Of a stretch of 64,000 nucleotides of DNA, positions 36,634 to 45,250 are shown one piece after another (the first letter of the stretch is position 1; each line of letters starts with the position of its first letter). Location: contig NZ_LR134313.1 of NCBI RefSeq assembly GCF_900636765.1, forward strand, positions 372,001-436,000, written 5' to 3'. The notes under the pieces were generated by a model. It did not search any database, was not told the DNA's origin, and saw only the letters and a program-made list of their open reading frames with translations. Source of the DNA: Neisseria canis (GTDB taxonomy: Bacteria; Pseudomonadota; Gammaproteobacteria; Burkholderiales; Neisseriaceae). Both the position numbers and the translations under genes were made by a program.

Positions 36634-37026
36634 TTAATTATCCGCCGCGTGCCAAGGCTTTTGTGCTCCGGCATGGAAAGAAGGTTTTTCACCGCCCCAT
36701 AAGGCTTCAATGTCATAAAAATCCCGTACTGCCGGCAGCATCACATGTACAAGAAGATCTCCCGCATCAACCAATGCCCATTCACCCGAATCCTGCCCTT
36801 CGCTACTTAAGATTTCAAAACCTGCTTCTTTTAAATCTACCGCCACATTGTTAACCAACGCTTTGACCTGACGTGTACTGTCGCCACTGGCAATAATCAT
36901 ACGGGCAAAAAGCGAGGTTTTCCCGCTTGTATCTAATACAGTAATGTCTTTCGCTTTCACATCTTCCAATGCGTTTACAGCAATATCCGTCATACGTTGT
37001 AAATCTTGCAGCTCTTGCTCTGTCAT
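36634..37026 (-). CDS. rsfS: Ribosomal silencing factor RsfS
   Basis: 130 residues, Iojap/RsfS family. The core reads ALEDVKAKDITVLDTS, MIIASGDSTRQVKAL and GEWALVDAGDLLVHVMLPAVRDFYDIEALWG. It binds uL14 on the large subunit and blocks subunit joining in starving cells. The gene precedes rlmH in one transcript. Confidence 0.95.
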   Translation of the reverse strand: MTEQELQDLQRMTDIAVNALEDVKAKDITVLDTSGKTSLFARMIIASGDSTRQVKALVNNVAVDLKEAGFEILSSEGQDSGEWALVDAGDLLVHVMLPAVRDFYDIEALWGGEKPSFHAGAQKPWHAADN

Positions 37027-37226
37027 TTAATTTCCTGAAATATATAAGTGTTGGTTTTAAATATTCTATATTCTAGGAGTAAGAACTCTATGTCTTACAA
37101 CGAGAAAAAATATAAGTTACCAACATTGATAAAAATAATATCAAACCAATAATAACAAGTGTTTACTGTAGATTCATCAGATAATATAGTGAATAAACAT
37201 GTCTTGTTACTGTTTCCATTTGCTTT

Positions 37227-37258
37227 TTCAGACAGGCATTGAAGTATGCCTGTCTGAA
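37227..37258. terminator. Inverted TG-DUS pair after ftsZ
   Basis: TTCAGACAGGCA (37227-37238) and TGCCTGTCTGAA (37247-37258) lie 46 nt beyond the ftsZ stop. The remaining gap to rsfS (37027-37226) is AT-rich with no gene seen. Confidence 0.6.
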
Positions 37259-37303
37259 AAAATAAGCCAGGCATATGCCCAGCTTATTTCACGTTCTGCT
37301 TGA

Positions 37304-38569
37304 TTAATCGTTACGATTATTTTGATTTTGCTTGCGGCGCAGCATTGCTGGAATTTCCAAATCATCTAAAATGGTTTGATTGGAAAAATCAGCAGCTGAT
37401 AAATCCATTTTTCTGGCACCGCGTCCGGAACGGATCACATTATCCAAAGTAGGATAGCTGCGCTCTTCTGTCATTCTGGCAGCGGCAGTCATCTCATCAA
37501 GTTCGTCCGCACCATAAGGATTGTGGCGTCCGACATGCCCACCAAAAGACTGGCTTCGCCCCCCTTGTCTTACACCGCTTTGATGCGTCGGTTGGGTATA
37601 GTTTTCTTTCAAACCGGTGGCAATAATGGTAACACGGATGGCGTCTTCCGGCATATCTTCATCTTCAGATGTGCCATATTTACGCTCTGAATCAGGATGC
37701 GCATATTCGTTCACCACACGCATAATTTCACGGTATTCAGACATTTTCAGACAGCCAGGAGCAGTCGTGATATTTACCAATACACCGCGGGCACCATCAA
37801 GGCTCACATTGTCGAGCAGCGGGCTGGCAATCGCTTGTTCAGTAGCCAAGCGCGCACGGTCAACACCTTGAGCAGAACCCGAACCCATCATAGCCATACC
37901 TGTAATGCTCATTACGTTTTTCACGTCGGCAAAATCAAGGTTGATAAAACCGGGGCGGGTTACCACTTCGGAAATACCTGCAACCGCAGCATGCAATACA
38001 TTATCAGCTGCTTGGAATGCTTCACGCACGGTTACATCTTCACCCAAAGCAGTCATCAATTTATCATTCGGAATCACAATCAGTGAATCCACTTGGCTTT
38101 TCAGCTGCTCAATACCCTGATGGGCAATATTGATACGTTTGCCTTCGTGTTCAAACGGACGTGTCACAACAGCAACCGTTAAAATGCCCAATTCTTTAGC
38201 GATTTCCGCAACAACAGGAGCCGCACCGGTGCCGGTGCCACCGCCCATACCGGTTGTAATGAACAGCATATTGGAACCACGGATGGCATCCGCAATAGCC
38301 TCACGATCTTCTTGAGCCGCCGCACGACCTACTTCCGGATTGGCACCAGCACCCAAACCGCGCGTAAGGTTGGTACCCAATTGAATCCGTTTAGGCGCTT
38401 GATTTTTGCCCAATGCTTGCGCATCGGTATTGGCACTGATAAATTCAACACCTGCAATGGTGTTGTTAATCATGTTGTTAATCGCATTACAGCCGCCGCC
38501 GCCGATACCAATTACCTTAATTACCGCAGGGCTTGCGGCAGACTCTACTACGTCATAAACCAAATCCAT
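37304..38569 (-). CDS. ftsZ: Cell division protein FtsZ
   Basis: 421 residues, within the neisserial range. The tubulin/FtsZ GTPase signature GMGGGTGTGAAP lies at about 107-118, with the T1 loop GGGGCNAINNM near 23. A variable Gly/Arg/Gln-rich linker (about 325-395) precedes the conserved C-terminal peptide DDLEIPAMLRRK, which binds FtsA and ZipA. It forms the division ring. It is the last gene of the division cluster, 152 nt after ftsA. Confidence 0.98.
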   Translation of the reverse strand: MDLVYDVVESAASPAVIKVIGIGGGGCNAINNMINNTIAGVEFISANTDAQALGKNQAPKRIQLGTNLTRGLGAGANPEVGRAAAQEDREAIADAIRGSNMLFITTGMGGGTGTGAAPVVAEIAKELGILTVAVVTRPFEHEGKRINIAHQGIEQLKSQVDSLIVIPNDKLMTALGEDVTVREAFQAADNVLHAAVAGISEVVTRPGFINLDFADVKNVMSITGMAMMGSGSAQGVDRARLATEQAIASPLLDNVSLDGARGVLVNITTAPGCLKMSEYREIMRVVNEYAHPDSERKYGTSEDEDMPEDAIRVTIIATGLKENYTQPTHQSGVRQGGRSQSFGGHVGRHNPYGADELDEMTAAARMTEERSYPTLDNVIRSGRGARKMDLSAADFSNQTILDDLEIPAMLRRKQNQNNRND

Positions 38570-38721
38570 TTAATATGCTCCTCAGCGCCCTGCGTTAGGA
38601 CGTACAAAAATTTTTGCAAATAAGTGTTATTATAAAGAACTCTTTATTACTTGTATACTTGGCAAAAGCGTTCTTTTCGGCATCTTGAGCGATTGTTATA
38701 ACGATTTCACGCAACTTTCAA

Positions 38722-39957
38722 TTAAAAGTTATTTCTTAACCAATCTCTGATTTTCGTCCACAAACTTTCTTTGCCGTTACCGACCGCTACCGCACCGCTC
38801 ACATGCTTGCCTTCCAACTCTCCGCGAGCCGCTTGCAGCAGACCGATGGCCGTGGCATAACGCGGGTTTCTGATGCGCTCTGACACGCCGGCCATATCTT
38901 GGGGTACGCCGATACGGGCGGGCACTTGGAAAATTTCTTCGGTTAACTCTATCATGCCGGGCAATAAAGATGCTCCACCGGTTAATACCACACCTGAATT
39001 CAACACTTCTTCCGGAAAGCCCGAACGTCTTAATTCATTCAGTGTCAACTCAAGAATTTCTTCTACGCGCGGCCCTATCACTTGAGCCAATACGCTGCGT
39101 GGAACTTGGCGCATCGGCCGGTCGCCCACGCTGGGCACTTCCACCATTTCATCTTCCATATCCATATCGGCGATGGCCAATCCATGATGGATTTTGATGT
39201 ATTCGGCATGCACATAAGGCGTTCTCAATGCATGGGCAATATCGCTGGTAATCAAATCGCCTGCTACCGGAATAACCGCAGTATGGCGGATGGCGCCGTT
39301 GGTATAAACGGCAATATCTGTGGTGCCGCCACCGATATCAATCACGCACACGCCCAAGTCTTTTTCATCCTCAGTCAACACCGCCTGCCCGCTCGCCAAA
39401 GGCTGGAGCATGATTTGTTCCATGTGCAAACCGCAACGGTTCACGCATTTTTGGATATTCTGTAAAGCGGTAATGGCTCCGGTGATGATGTGGACACGGG
39501 TATCCAGCCGCACGCCGCTCATGCCTATCGGCTCCTTAACGCCCGGCTGGTTGTCAATGATGTATTCCTGCACTACGGTATGCAGAATATTATGATCAGG
39601 CGGAATATTGATGGCTTTAGCCGTTTCAATTGCGCGGTCGATGTCGGCTTGGGTTACTTCTCCGTCTTTGATTTTGACTACGCCTTGCGAATTCATGCTG
39701 CGGATATGATTGCCTGCAATACCGGTGGTTACGCTGTCAACCTTGCTGTCGGCCATGCGTTCGGCTTCTTCCATTGCCTGCTTGATGGCTTGTGCGGTTG
39801 CATCGATATTGGTTACCATGCCTGCTTTCAAGCCGCGTGAAGGCGCCTGCCCCAAACCGACAATATGGATTTCGTTGTCGTCTCCTATCTCGCCTATCAG
39901 AGCAATCACTTTAGATGTGCCGATATCCAATGCGCTGATGTATTGTTTGTTAATCAT
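38722..39957 (-). CDS. ftsA: Cell division protein FtsA
   Basis: 411 residues, actin-like ATPase. The N-terminal ALDIGTSKVIALIGE and the phosphate loop CVIDIGGGTTDIAVY (about 207-221) are intact, as is LTGGASLLPGM. The last residues (SLWTKIRDWLRNNF) form the membrane-targeting amphipathic helix. It anchors FtsZ to the inner membrane. Confidence 0.97.
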   Translation of the reverse strand: MINKQYISALDIGTSKVIALIGEIGDDNEIHIVGLGQAPSRGLKAGMVTNIDATAQAIKQAMEEAERMADSKVDSVTTGIAGNHIRSMNSQGVVKIKDGEVTQADIDRAIETAKAINIPPDHNILHTVVQEYIIDNQPGVKEPIGMSGVRLDTRVHIITGAITALQNIQKCVNRCGLHMEQIMLQPLASGQAVLTEDEKDLGVCVIDIGGGTTDIAVYTNGAIRHTAVIPVAGDLITSDIAHALRTPYVHAEYIKIHHGLAIADMDMEDEMVEVPSVGDRPMRQVPRSVLAQVIGPRVEEILELTLNELRRSGFPEEVLNSGVVLTGGASLLPGMIELTEEIFQVPARIGVPQDMAGVSERIRNPRYATAIGLLQAARGELEGKHVSGAVAVGNGKESLWTKIRDWLRNNF

Positions 39958-39984
39958 AATATTCCATTCGATGAATTCGATTTG

Positions 39985-40722
39985 TTAATCTTCTTGTTGG
40001 TTTTCGTTCGCCGGGGCCGGGCTTTCTGCCGCTTTTTTGCGTATGGCAAAGCCGTCTTTATAGCGCATATCCACATAATCCAATACGGCTTGCTGCGGTT
40101 TCAATATGCTGCGCCACACTTCGGCAAACCGGGTTAGGCGCTCTTTTTCTTTTTCGCGCCCTAGGTGGACGGTAATATGGTTGTCCAGCTCTACCGACCA
40201 GGCGGAACGGGGGGTATAAATCAGTTTCTGGATTTTCAAATTCAGCGGAACAAGCTGCTGTTGAAACAGCTCGTAATGTTCAGCCATATTTTTTTCAGTG
40301 CCCGGCTCGCCTTCAAACACGGGAAAGACTTCATCGCTGGACGCTTTGAAAATTTTTCCGCTGCTGCTGACCAGCCTGCCGTCTTTCCAACGGGCAACCG
40401 GCTGATGCTCCGCCAACTGGATTTCGACCGTGTCGGGCAACTTCCGGCTGACCACAACCGTGTCTATCCAGGGCATGGATTCAAATGCGACTTGGGCACC
40501 GTTCAAATCTGCTTGGAAAATATTGCCGCGCATGTATTCTTGTGCAATTTTTTCCAATTCCGTGCTGTTTGTACGCGCCAAATTGCCTTCTATTTTAACC
40601 TGTTTAATCGGGAAATAGGTGGAATTATACAACCATGCAATAATCACGCCCAAACACAGCACAACAGCCAGCAGAATCAGCCAGCCTCTGAAACGGCGAA
40701 AGGGTTTTAGCTTATCCGACAT
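39985..40722 (-). CDS. ftsQ: Cell division protein FtsQ
   Basis: 245 residues. A short cytoplasmic part ends in one membrane helix (GWLILLAVVLCLGVIIAWLY, about 14-33), then a POTRA domain (FPIKQVKIEGNL) and the FtsQ beta domain. It recruits FtsB/FtsL to the divisome. Its start overlaps the ddl stop by 11 bp, so the two are coupled. Confidence 0.95.
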   Translation of the reverse strand: MSDKLKPFRRFRGWLILLAVVLCLGVIIAWLYNSTYFPIKQVKIEGNLARTNSTELEKIAQEYMRGNIFQADLNGAQVAFESMPWIDTVVVSRKLPDTVEIQLAEHQPVARWKDGRLVSSSGKIFKASSDEVFPVFEGEPGTEKNMAEHYELFQQQLVPLNLKIQKLIYTPRSAWSVELDNHITVHLGREKEKERLTRFAEVWRSILKPQQAVLDYVDMRYKDGFAIRKKAAESPAPANENQQED

Positions 40723-41623
40723 GTGCGCTCTTTAGTATTTCCACGCACAAATCGGCAAACGGTATGCCTTGCTGTGCCGCCGCTTTCGGAACCAAACTGG
40801 TAGCGGTCATGCCCGGCAGGGTGTTCACTTCAAGCAAATAGAGTTTGCCTTGTTCGTCTTTCAAGAAATCGACGCGTCCGTTGCCTTCGCCGCCTATCGC
40901 CTCGAATGCGCGGATGGCCAGTTCACCCATCTGTTTTTCTTCCGCTTCGCTTAAGTCAGACGGACAAAGGTAAACCGTATCGTCCCGCTCGTATTTGGCT
41001 TCCTTGTCGTAAAACTCGTTTTTCGGAATAATCCGTATGCTGGGAAGGGCTTTGCCGTTGAGTACGGAGCAGGCGTATTCGCCGCCGCCGATAAATTTTT
41101 CCGCCAAAATTACGCCGTGCATGTGCTTGATGGATTCATAAGCGGCTTTGAGGCTGCCGGCTTCTTTCACTTTAATCACGCCGACGCTACTGCCCTCTGC
41201 GGCAGGCTTGGCAAAAAGCGGCAGACCGAGTTTGCGCTCAACCGCATCAAAATCGGTTTCATCCGTCAAAACGGCATAATCCGGCACCGGCAAATCCAAT
41301 GCTTTCCAAAGCAGTTTGCAGCGGTATTTGTCCATACCGATGGCCGAAGCCAAAACGCCGCAACCGGTGTAAGGAATGCCGAGCATTTCGAGGGCGCCCT
41401 GCACCACGCCGTCTTCGCCGCAGGTGCCATGCAGAATATTAAAGGCAACATCGAACTGCTGAGTTTTCAATTCGCCCAGCGGCGTTTCTTTCGGGTCAAA
41501 CGCATGGGCGTCGATGCCTTTGCTTTTCAAAGCCGCCACAATCGCTCTGCCACTGCTCAACGAAACGTCGCGCTCACTGGAAAAACCGCCCATCAACACG
41601 GCTACTTTACCGAAATCCTGCAT
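40712..41623 (-). CDS. ddl: D-alanine--D-alanine ligase
   Basis: 303 residues, DdlB type. ATP-grasp enzyme that makes the D-Ala-D-Ala end of the peptidoglycan stem. Visible are VLMGGFSSERDVSLSSG, FNILHGTCGEDG, KPAAEGSSVGV, and the C-terminal LLEVNTLPGMTATSLVPKAA. It lies between murC and ftsQ, the usual order, with a 77-nt gap after murC that contains a DUS hairpin. Confidence 0.97.
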   Translation of the reverse strand: MQDFGKVAVLMGGFSSERDVSLSSGRAIVAALKSKGIDAHAFDPKETPLGELKTQQFDVAFNILHGTCGEDGVVQGALEMLGIPYTGCGVLASAIGMDKYRCKLLWKALDLPVPDYAVLTDETDFDAVERKLGLPLFAKPAAEGSSVGVIKVKEAGSLKAAYESIKHMHGVILAEKFIGGGEYACSVLNGKALPSIRIIPKNEFYDKEAKYERDDTVYLCPSDLSEAEEKQMGELAIRAFEAIGGEGNGRVDFLKDEQGKLYLLEVNTLPGMTATSLVPKAAAQQGIPFADLCVEILKSAHVG

Positions 41624-41652
41624 GTATCATCCTTTAATTTCTATACTCTGAA

Positions 41653-41691
41653 TGCCTGTCTGAAACCCGTCGGGCTTTTTTCAGACAGGCA
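41653..41691. terminator. Inverted TG-DUS pair between murC and ddl
   Basis: TGCCTGTCTGAA (41653-41664) and complement (41680-41691). The stem stands within an otherwise continuous operon and could reduce readthrough from murC into ddl-ftsQAZ. Confidence 0.6.
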
Positions 41692-41700
41692 TTGCCGTTC

Positions 41701-43098
41701 CTATTTGCAAGCATCCACCAAAGCCTGCGCGGTTTTGTTGATGCTGCCCGCACCCATAGTCAACACCACATCGCCGTCTTGCAGCACGTTCAGCAGGGTT
41801 TGCGGCAGTTGGTTCACATCTTCGCAATACATCGGTTCCACCTTACCCAGCACGCGGATGGCGCGGGCCAATGCGCGGCTGTCGGCTGCAACAATCGGCT
41901 CCTCGCCCGCCGCGTACACTTCGGTCAGTACCAAACTGTCTACCGTGGTTAATACGCCGACAAAATCTTCAAACAAATCACGGGTACGGGTATAGCGGTG
42001 CGGTTGGAACGCCAACACCAAACGTTTATCGGGATAAGCGCCGCGCGCCGCTGCCAGTGTGGCCGCCATTTCAACCGGATGGTGGCCGTAATCGTCAACC
42101 ACCAAAGCTTTGCCGCCTTGCGGCAAGGCAATTTCGCCGTAGCTTTGGAAGCGGCGCCCTACTCCGGCAAAACCCGACAACCCTTTCCGAATGGCATCCA
42201 CACCCGCACCGCATTCGAGCGCCACGCCGATGGCAGCCAACGCGTTCAACACATTGTGGCGGCCGGGCATGTTCAAAACAACGTCAAACGGCTCGACACC
42301 GCTTTTCGGCGCGTGCACGGTAAAGTGCATTTGGGCGCCTTCTGCGCGCATATCGGTTGCATAAATATCGGCTGATTCGTCCAAGCCGTAGGTGGCAAAA
42401 GGTTTGCTGACTTTCGGGATGATGGCGCGCACATGCTCGCTGTCGACACACAAAAACGCTTTACCGTAGAAAGGCATGCGGTGGATAAAATCCACAAACG
42501 CCTGATGCAGCTTTTCAACGCTGTGGCCGTAGGTTTCCATGTGGTCGGTGTCGATATTGGTTACCACCGACATCACCGGTGTCAGATGCAGGAAAGAAGC
42601 GTCGGATTCGTCTGCTTCGGCCACGATATACTGGCCGTGCCCCAGTTGGGCATTGGTACCTGCGGCGGTTAACTTGCCGCCGATTACGAATGTGGGATCC
42701 AAACCCGCTGCGGCCAAAATAGAAGCCGTGAGGCTGGTGGTGGTGGTTTTGCCGTGTGTGCCGGCAACGGCGATGCCTTCGCGGAAGCGCATCAGCTCGG
42801 CCAGCATCAGGGCGCGCGGAATCACGGGAATTTTCTGCGCCAGCGCTTCCACCACTTCGGGGTTTTCCCGCTTAACCGCGGTGGAAGTAACCACCACATC
42901 TGCTCCGTTTACATGCTCTGCCGTGTGGCCGGGATAAACCTGAATGCCCAAGCCTGCCAAATGGCGGGTTACGGCACTTTGCGCCTGATCGGAGCCGGAA
43001 ACGGTAAAACCGAGGTTATGCAGCACTTCGGCAATGCCGCACATTCCCGAGCCGCCGATGCCGACAAAATGGATGTTTTTCACTCTGTTTTTCATCAT
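41701..43098 (-). CDS. murC: UDP-N-acetylmuramate--L-alanine ligase MurC
   Basis: 465 residues from ATG 43096-43098. Mur ligase fold: the Rossmann start [17 protein letters not shown], the ATP loop [11 protein letters not shown] (about 107-117), [10 protein letters not shown] and the C-terminal [14 protein letters not shown]. It adds L-Ala to UDP-MurNAc. The open frame begins at 43119, but the homologous start is [11 protein letters not shown]. In N. meningitidis, as I recall, murG lies directly upstream; here a 309-bp gap and thiG are found instead. Confidence 0.96.
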   Translation of the reverse strand: MMKNRVKNIHFVGIGGSGMCGIAEVLHNLGFTVSGSDQAQSAVTRHLAGLGIQVYPGHTAEHVNGADVVVTSTAVKRENPEVVEALAQKIPVIPRALMLAELMRFREGIAVAGTHGKTTTTSLTASILAAAGLDPTFVIGGKLTAAGTNAQLGHGQYIVAEADESDASFLHLTPVMSVVTNIDTDHMETYGHSVEKLHQAFVDFIHRMPFYGKAFLCVDSEHVRAIIPKVSKPFATYGLDESADIYATDMRAEGAQMHFTVHAPKSGVEPFDVVLNMPGRHNVLNALAAIGVALECGAGVDAIRKGLSGFAGVGRRFQSYGEIALPQGGKALVVDDYGHHPVEMAATLAAARGAYPDKRLVLAFQPHRYTRTRDLFEDFVGVLTTVDSLVLTEVYAAGEEPIVAADSRALARAIRVLGKVEPMYCEDVNQLPQTLLNVLQDGDVVLTMGAGSINKTAQALVDACK

Positions 43099-43119
43099 AT
43101 CCGTATTTCCAATCTGCAC

Positions 43120-43428
43120 TTTTCAGACAGGCATTTGCGCTGTTGCGCAAGCCCTGTGGTTCGATTTTTAAAACCTGTTATTTTAAAGTGTGCAAAGAAG
43201 ATACGCTATGATTTTTATACGTGCATGAAAATATTTTTCAGAAACTTACTTTCCCGCTCTCCGGATGCTTGCAGGCGGCAGTTTAAATGGATATTTTCTG
43301 CCTCTGCCATGTAACGGTAAGGATACCGTGATATTTGGACACCGCTTTGCGGGGTATTCTTTAACAAGCTGCTTTGCTATAACAAAAATGCCTGTCTGAA
43401 AACATTTCAGACAGGCATTTTGCCTTCT
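43120..43428. other. Gap upstream of murC without a recognised gene
   Basis: 309 bp containing a single DUS (43122-43133), a DUS pair (43389-43417), and a 29-codon frame at about 43226-43315 with no ribosome site. The murC promoter should lie here. Nothing in it resembles the end of murG. Confidence 0.5.
43389..43417. terminator. Inverted TG-DUS pair after thiG
   Basis: TGCCTGTCTGAA (43389-43400) and complement (43406-43417) lie 12 nt beyond the thiG stop. Confidence 0.7.
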
Positions 43429-44223
43429 TCAATACTCCGCGGAATGCCAAAACGGCTGCCCCACAGTAGGCGTGCTGGCTTGTGCCTGTTCGCGCGGCTG
43501 CACGGGTTCGGCTCCGTATGCCAAGCGCCCCGCTTCCACCGCCAGCGCAAAGGCGTGCGCCATATCGGTGGGGCTGCCGGAGCGGGATACGGCGGTGTTG
43601 AGCAATACGCCGTCGTAGCCCCATTCCATTACTTGTGCCGCCTGCGAAGGCAGGCCTAAGCCGGCATCGATAATCAGCGGGGTTTCAGGCAGGCGTTCGC
43701 GCAAAACTTTCAACGCATATTCGTGCACCACGCCCAAGCCGGTGCCGATCGGCGCCGCCCACGGCATCAGCGCTTGACAGCCCGCATCCAACAGGCGGCG
43801 GCAGGCAATCAGATCTTCCGTGCAATACGGCAGCACTTTAAAGCCGTCGTCAATCAGGATTTTCGCGGCTTCGACAAGCTGGAACACATCGGGCTGGAGC
43901 GTGTCGTCGTCGCCGATCAGTTCGAGCTTGATCCAATCGGTTTCAAACACTTCGCGCGCCATTTGGGCTGTGGTTACGGCTTCTTGAACGCTTTGGCAGC
44001 CGGCGGTGTTCGGCAGGATGGGGATGTTCATTTCCTGAAGCAGCGCCCAAAAGCTCTGCCCGTGGGTTTCGCCGCCCGAACCGGCGCGGCGCAGCGACAC
44101 GGTAATCATGGCGGGCTTGGCAACGGCCACCGATTGGCGCAGCATTTCGGTGGTGGGATAGGCTGCGGTGCCGAGCAGCAGGCGTGAAGGGAAGGTTTGA
44201 TCGTATAGGGTAAATGGGTTCAT
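43429..44223 (-). CDS. thiG: Thiazole synthase ThiG
   Basis: 264 residues from ATG 44221-44223. TIM-barrel enzyme that builds the thiazole phosphate of thiamine from DXP, the dehydroglycine product of ThiO and ThiS thiocarboxylate. The Schiff-base Lys is in TDWIKLELIGDD (about 99); other landmarks are LPNTAGCQSVQEAV, LMPWAAPIGTGLG and GVLLNTAVSRSG. A longer frame to 44298 runs through the MITE and is not used. thiS and thiO lie upstream on the same strand, separated by yciA. Confidence 0.95.
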   Translation of the reverse strand: MNPFTLYDQTFPSRLLLGTAAYPTTEMLRQSVAVAKPAMITVSLRRAGSGGETHGQSFWALLQEMNIPILPNTAGCQSVQEAVTTAQMAREVFETDWIKLELIGDDDTLQPDVFQLVEAAKILIDDGFKVLPYCTEDLIACRRLLDAGCQALMPWAAPIGTGLGVVHEYALKVLRERLPETPLIIDAGLGLPSQAAQVMEWGYDGVLLNTAVSRSGSPTDMAHAFALAVEAGRLAYGAEPVQPREQAQASTPTVGQPFWHSAEY

Positions 44224-44240
44224 GAACATTCTTTCGGGGC

Positions 44241-44332
44241 TATGGCCGATCCGCTTACATAATAACGATACCGTCATACTCGGGCTTGACCCGAGCATGA
44301 CGAACGTACTCTTTTTCAGTTAGTTGGCTATA
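44241..44332. mobile_element. MITE-like element, 92 bp, one palindromic core
   Basis: Left TATGGCCGATCCGCTTACAT, centre CATACTCGGGCTTGACCCG, right CTTTTTCAGTTAGTTGGCTATA read in two parts. The left 40 bp are the same as those of the 58-bp element at 45193, so this copy links the short and long forms. It lies between thiG and yciA. Confidence 0.7.
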
Positions 44333-44344
44333 CGCCTGTCTGAA
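44333..44344 (+). repeat. DUS with a changed first base
   Basis: CGCCTGTCTGAA directly abuts the MITE and lies 6 nt from the yciA stop. Confidence 0.7.
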
Positions 44345-44350
44345 AACGGT

Positions 44351-44794
44351 TTATCCGTTGATTAATGCTTTTTCCAAATCGGGGTTGTTTTCTCTGGGCA
44401 CCGGGCGCGGGTTGCCTTCGGCGTCGATCGCCACATAGGTAAACACGGCTTCGGTTACCAGCTTACGGGCATTGTCTGCATTGTCATGCATGGGCTTTTT
44501 AATCCACACTTCGATTTTGATTTGCAGCGAAGTGTTGCCTACCCGCACGCAATAGCCGTAGCAGCAGACCACGTCGCCCACGCTCACGGGCCGGATAAAC
44601 GCCATTTTTTCCACCGCCACGGTAACGACGCGCCCTTGTGCGATTTCGGCTGCCAAAATGCCGCCGCCGATGTCCATCTGCGACATAATCCAGCCGCCGA
44701 AAATATCGCCGTTGGGATTGGTGTCGGCCGGCATGGCGAGGTTGCGCAGCAGCAGGCTGCCTTTGGGTGATGTGTGTTCGGTTATCGTATTCAT
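44351..44794 (-). CDS. yciA: Acyl-CoA thioesterase YciA (hotdog fold)
   Basis: 147 residues from ATG 44792-44794. Hotdog-fold motif: LAMPADTNPNGDIFGGWIMSQMD with the catalytic Asp in the DIFGGW region, then VEKMAFIRPVSVGDVVC. It hydrolyses a broad range of acyl-CoAs in the cytoplasm. It sits inside the thiamine gene run (thiO-thiS-yciA-thiG) without a known role in that pathway. Confidence 0.9.
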   Translation of the reverse strand: MNTITEHTSPKGSLLLRNLAMPADTNPNGDIFGGWIMSQMDIGGGILAAEIAQGRVVTVAVEKMAFIRPVSVGDVVCCYGYCVRVGNTSLQIKIEVWIKKPMHDNADNARKLVTEAVFTYVAIDAEGNPRPVPRENNPDLEKALING

Positions 44795-44887
44795 TTTAGG
44801 TTCTCTTTTCCGACGGACATACAATAACAATGTCCGCGCTTAATTTCACCACGCCGCACAAGCAGCTTCCTTTCATCTCCATTCCTT

Positions 44888-44899
44888 TTCAGACAGGCA
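44888..44899 (-). repeat. Single TG-DUS abutting thiS
   Basis: TTCAGACAGGCA touches the thiS stop codon. Confidence 0.85.
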
Positions 44900-45094
44900 T
44901 CAGCCGCCCACTACGGGTTTGACGATATCGACTTTGTCGCCTTCGTTCAACACCGTTTCGGCATAACGGCCTTTCGGCACAAAGCCTGTGTTCACCGCCA
45001 CAGCAAACGGCTTGGCCGGCTCGGTTTGTGCGATTAAATCGGCCACCGTCTGCCCGCCCAATTCAACGGCGTCGCCGTTTAAAATAATCTTCAT
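44900..45094 (-). CDS. thiS: Sulfur carrier protein ThiS
   Basis: 64 residues from the second Met (MKIILNGDAVEL). Ubiquitin-like fold ending in the diagnostic Gly-Gly (KPVVGG), which is adenylated by ThiF and turned into the thiocarboxylate that supplies sulfur to ThiG. Small but unambiguous given thiG and thiO beside it. A frame two codons longer starts at 45100. Confidence 0.93.
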   Translation of the reverse strand: MKIILNGDAVELGGQTVADLIAQTEPAKPFAVAVNTGFVPKGRYAETVLNEGDKVDIVKPVVGG

Positions 45095-45143
45095 AACCAC
45101 CTCTCGGGATTAATGGAGCACACTGCTCCGGATGAAATCAGAA

Positions 45144-45155
45144 TGCCTGTCTGAA
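45144..45155 (+). repeat. Single TG-DUS between thiS and thiO
   Basis: TGCCTGTCTGAA, no inverted partner. Confidence 0.8.
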
Positions 45156-45192
45156 ACGGTTTCCCGTCAGACCCTTACCAACCGCTTAAGCA

Positions 45193-45250
45193 TATAGCAA
45201 TCCGCTTACATAATAACGATACTGTCATACTCTTAAGTTGATTCGCTATA
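45193..45250. mobile_element. Short MITE-like element, 58 bp, overlapping the thiO stop
   Basis: Ends TATAGCAATCCGCTTACATA and TTAAGTTGATTCGCTATA, with no palindromic core. It is the same element as 47961-48019 in the other orientation. Its right end supplies the last five codons and the stop of thiO. Confidence 0.75.

Noticed and set aside
41117..41995. A 292-codon open frame on the plus strand
   Set aside because: It lies opposite ddl and murC, both certain genes, and is a shadow of their codon bias.
43226..43315. A 29-codon frame MKIFFRNLLSRSPDACRR... upstream of murC
   Set aside because: No ribosome site or promoter, and no similarity that I can see; too short to support.
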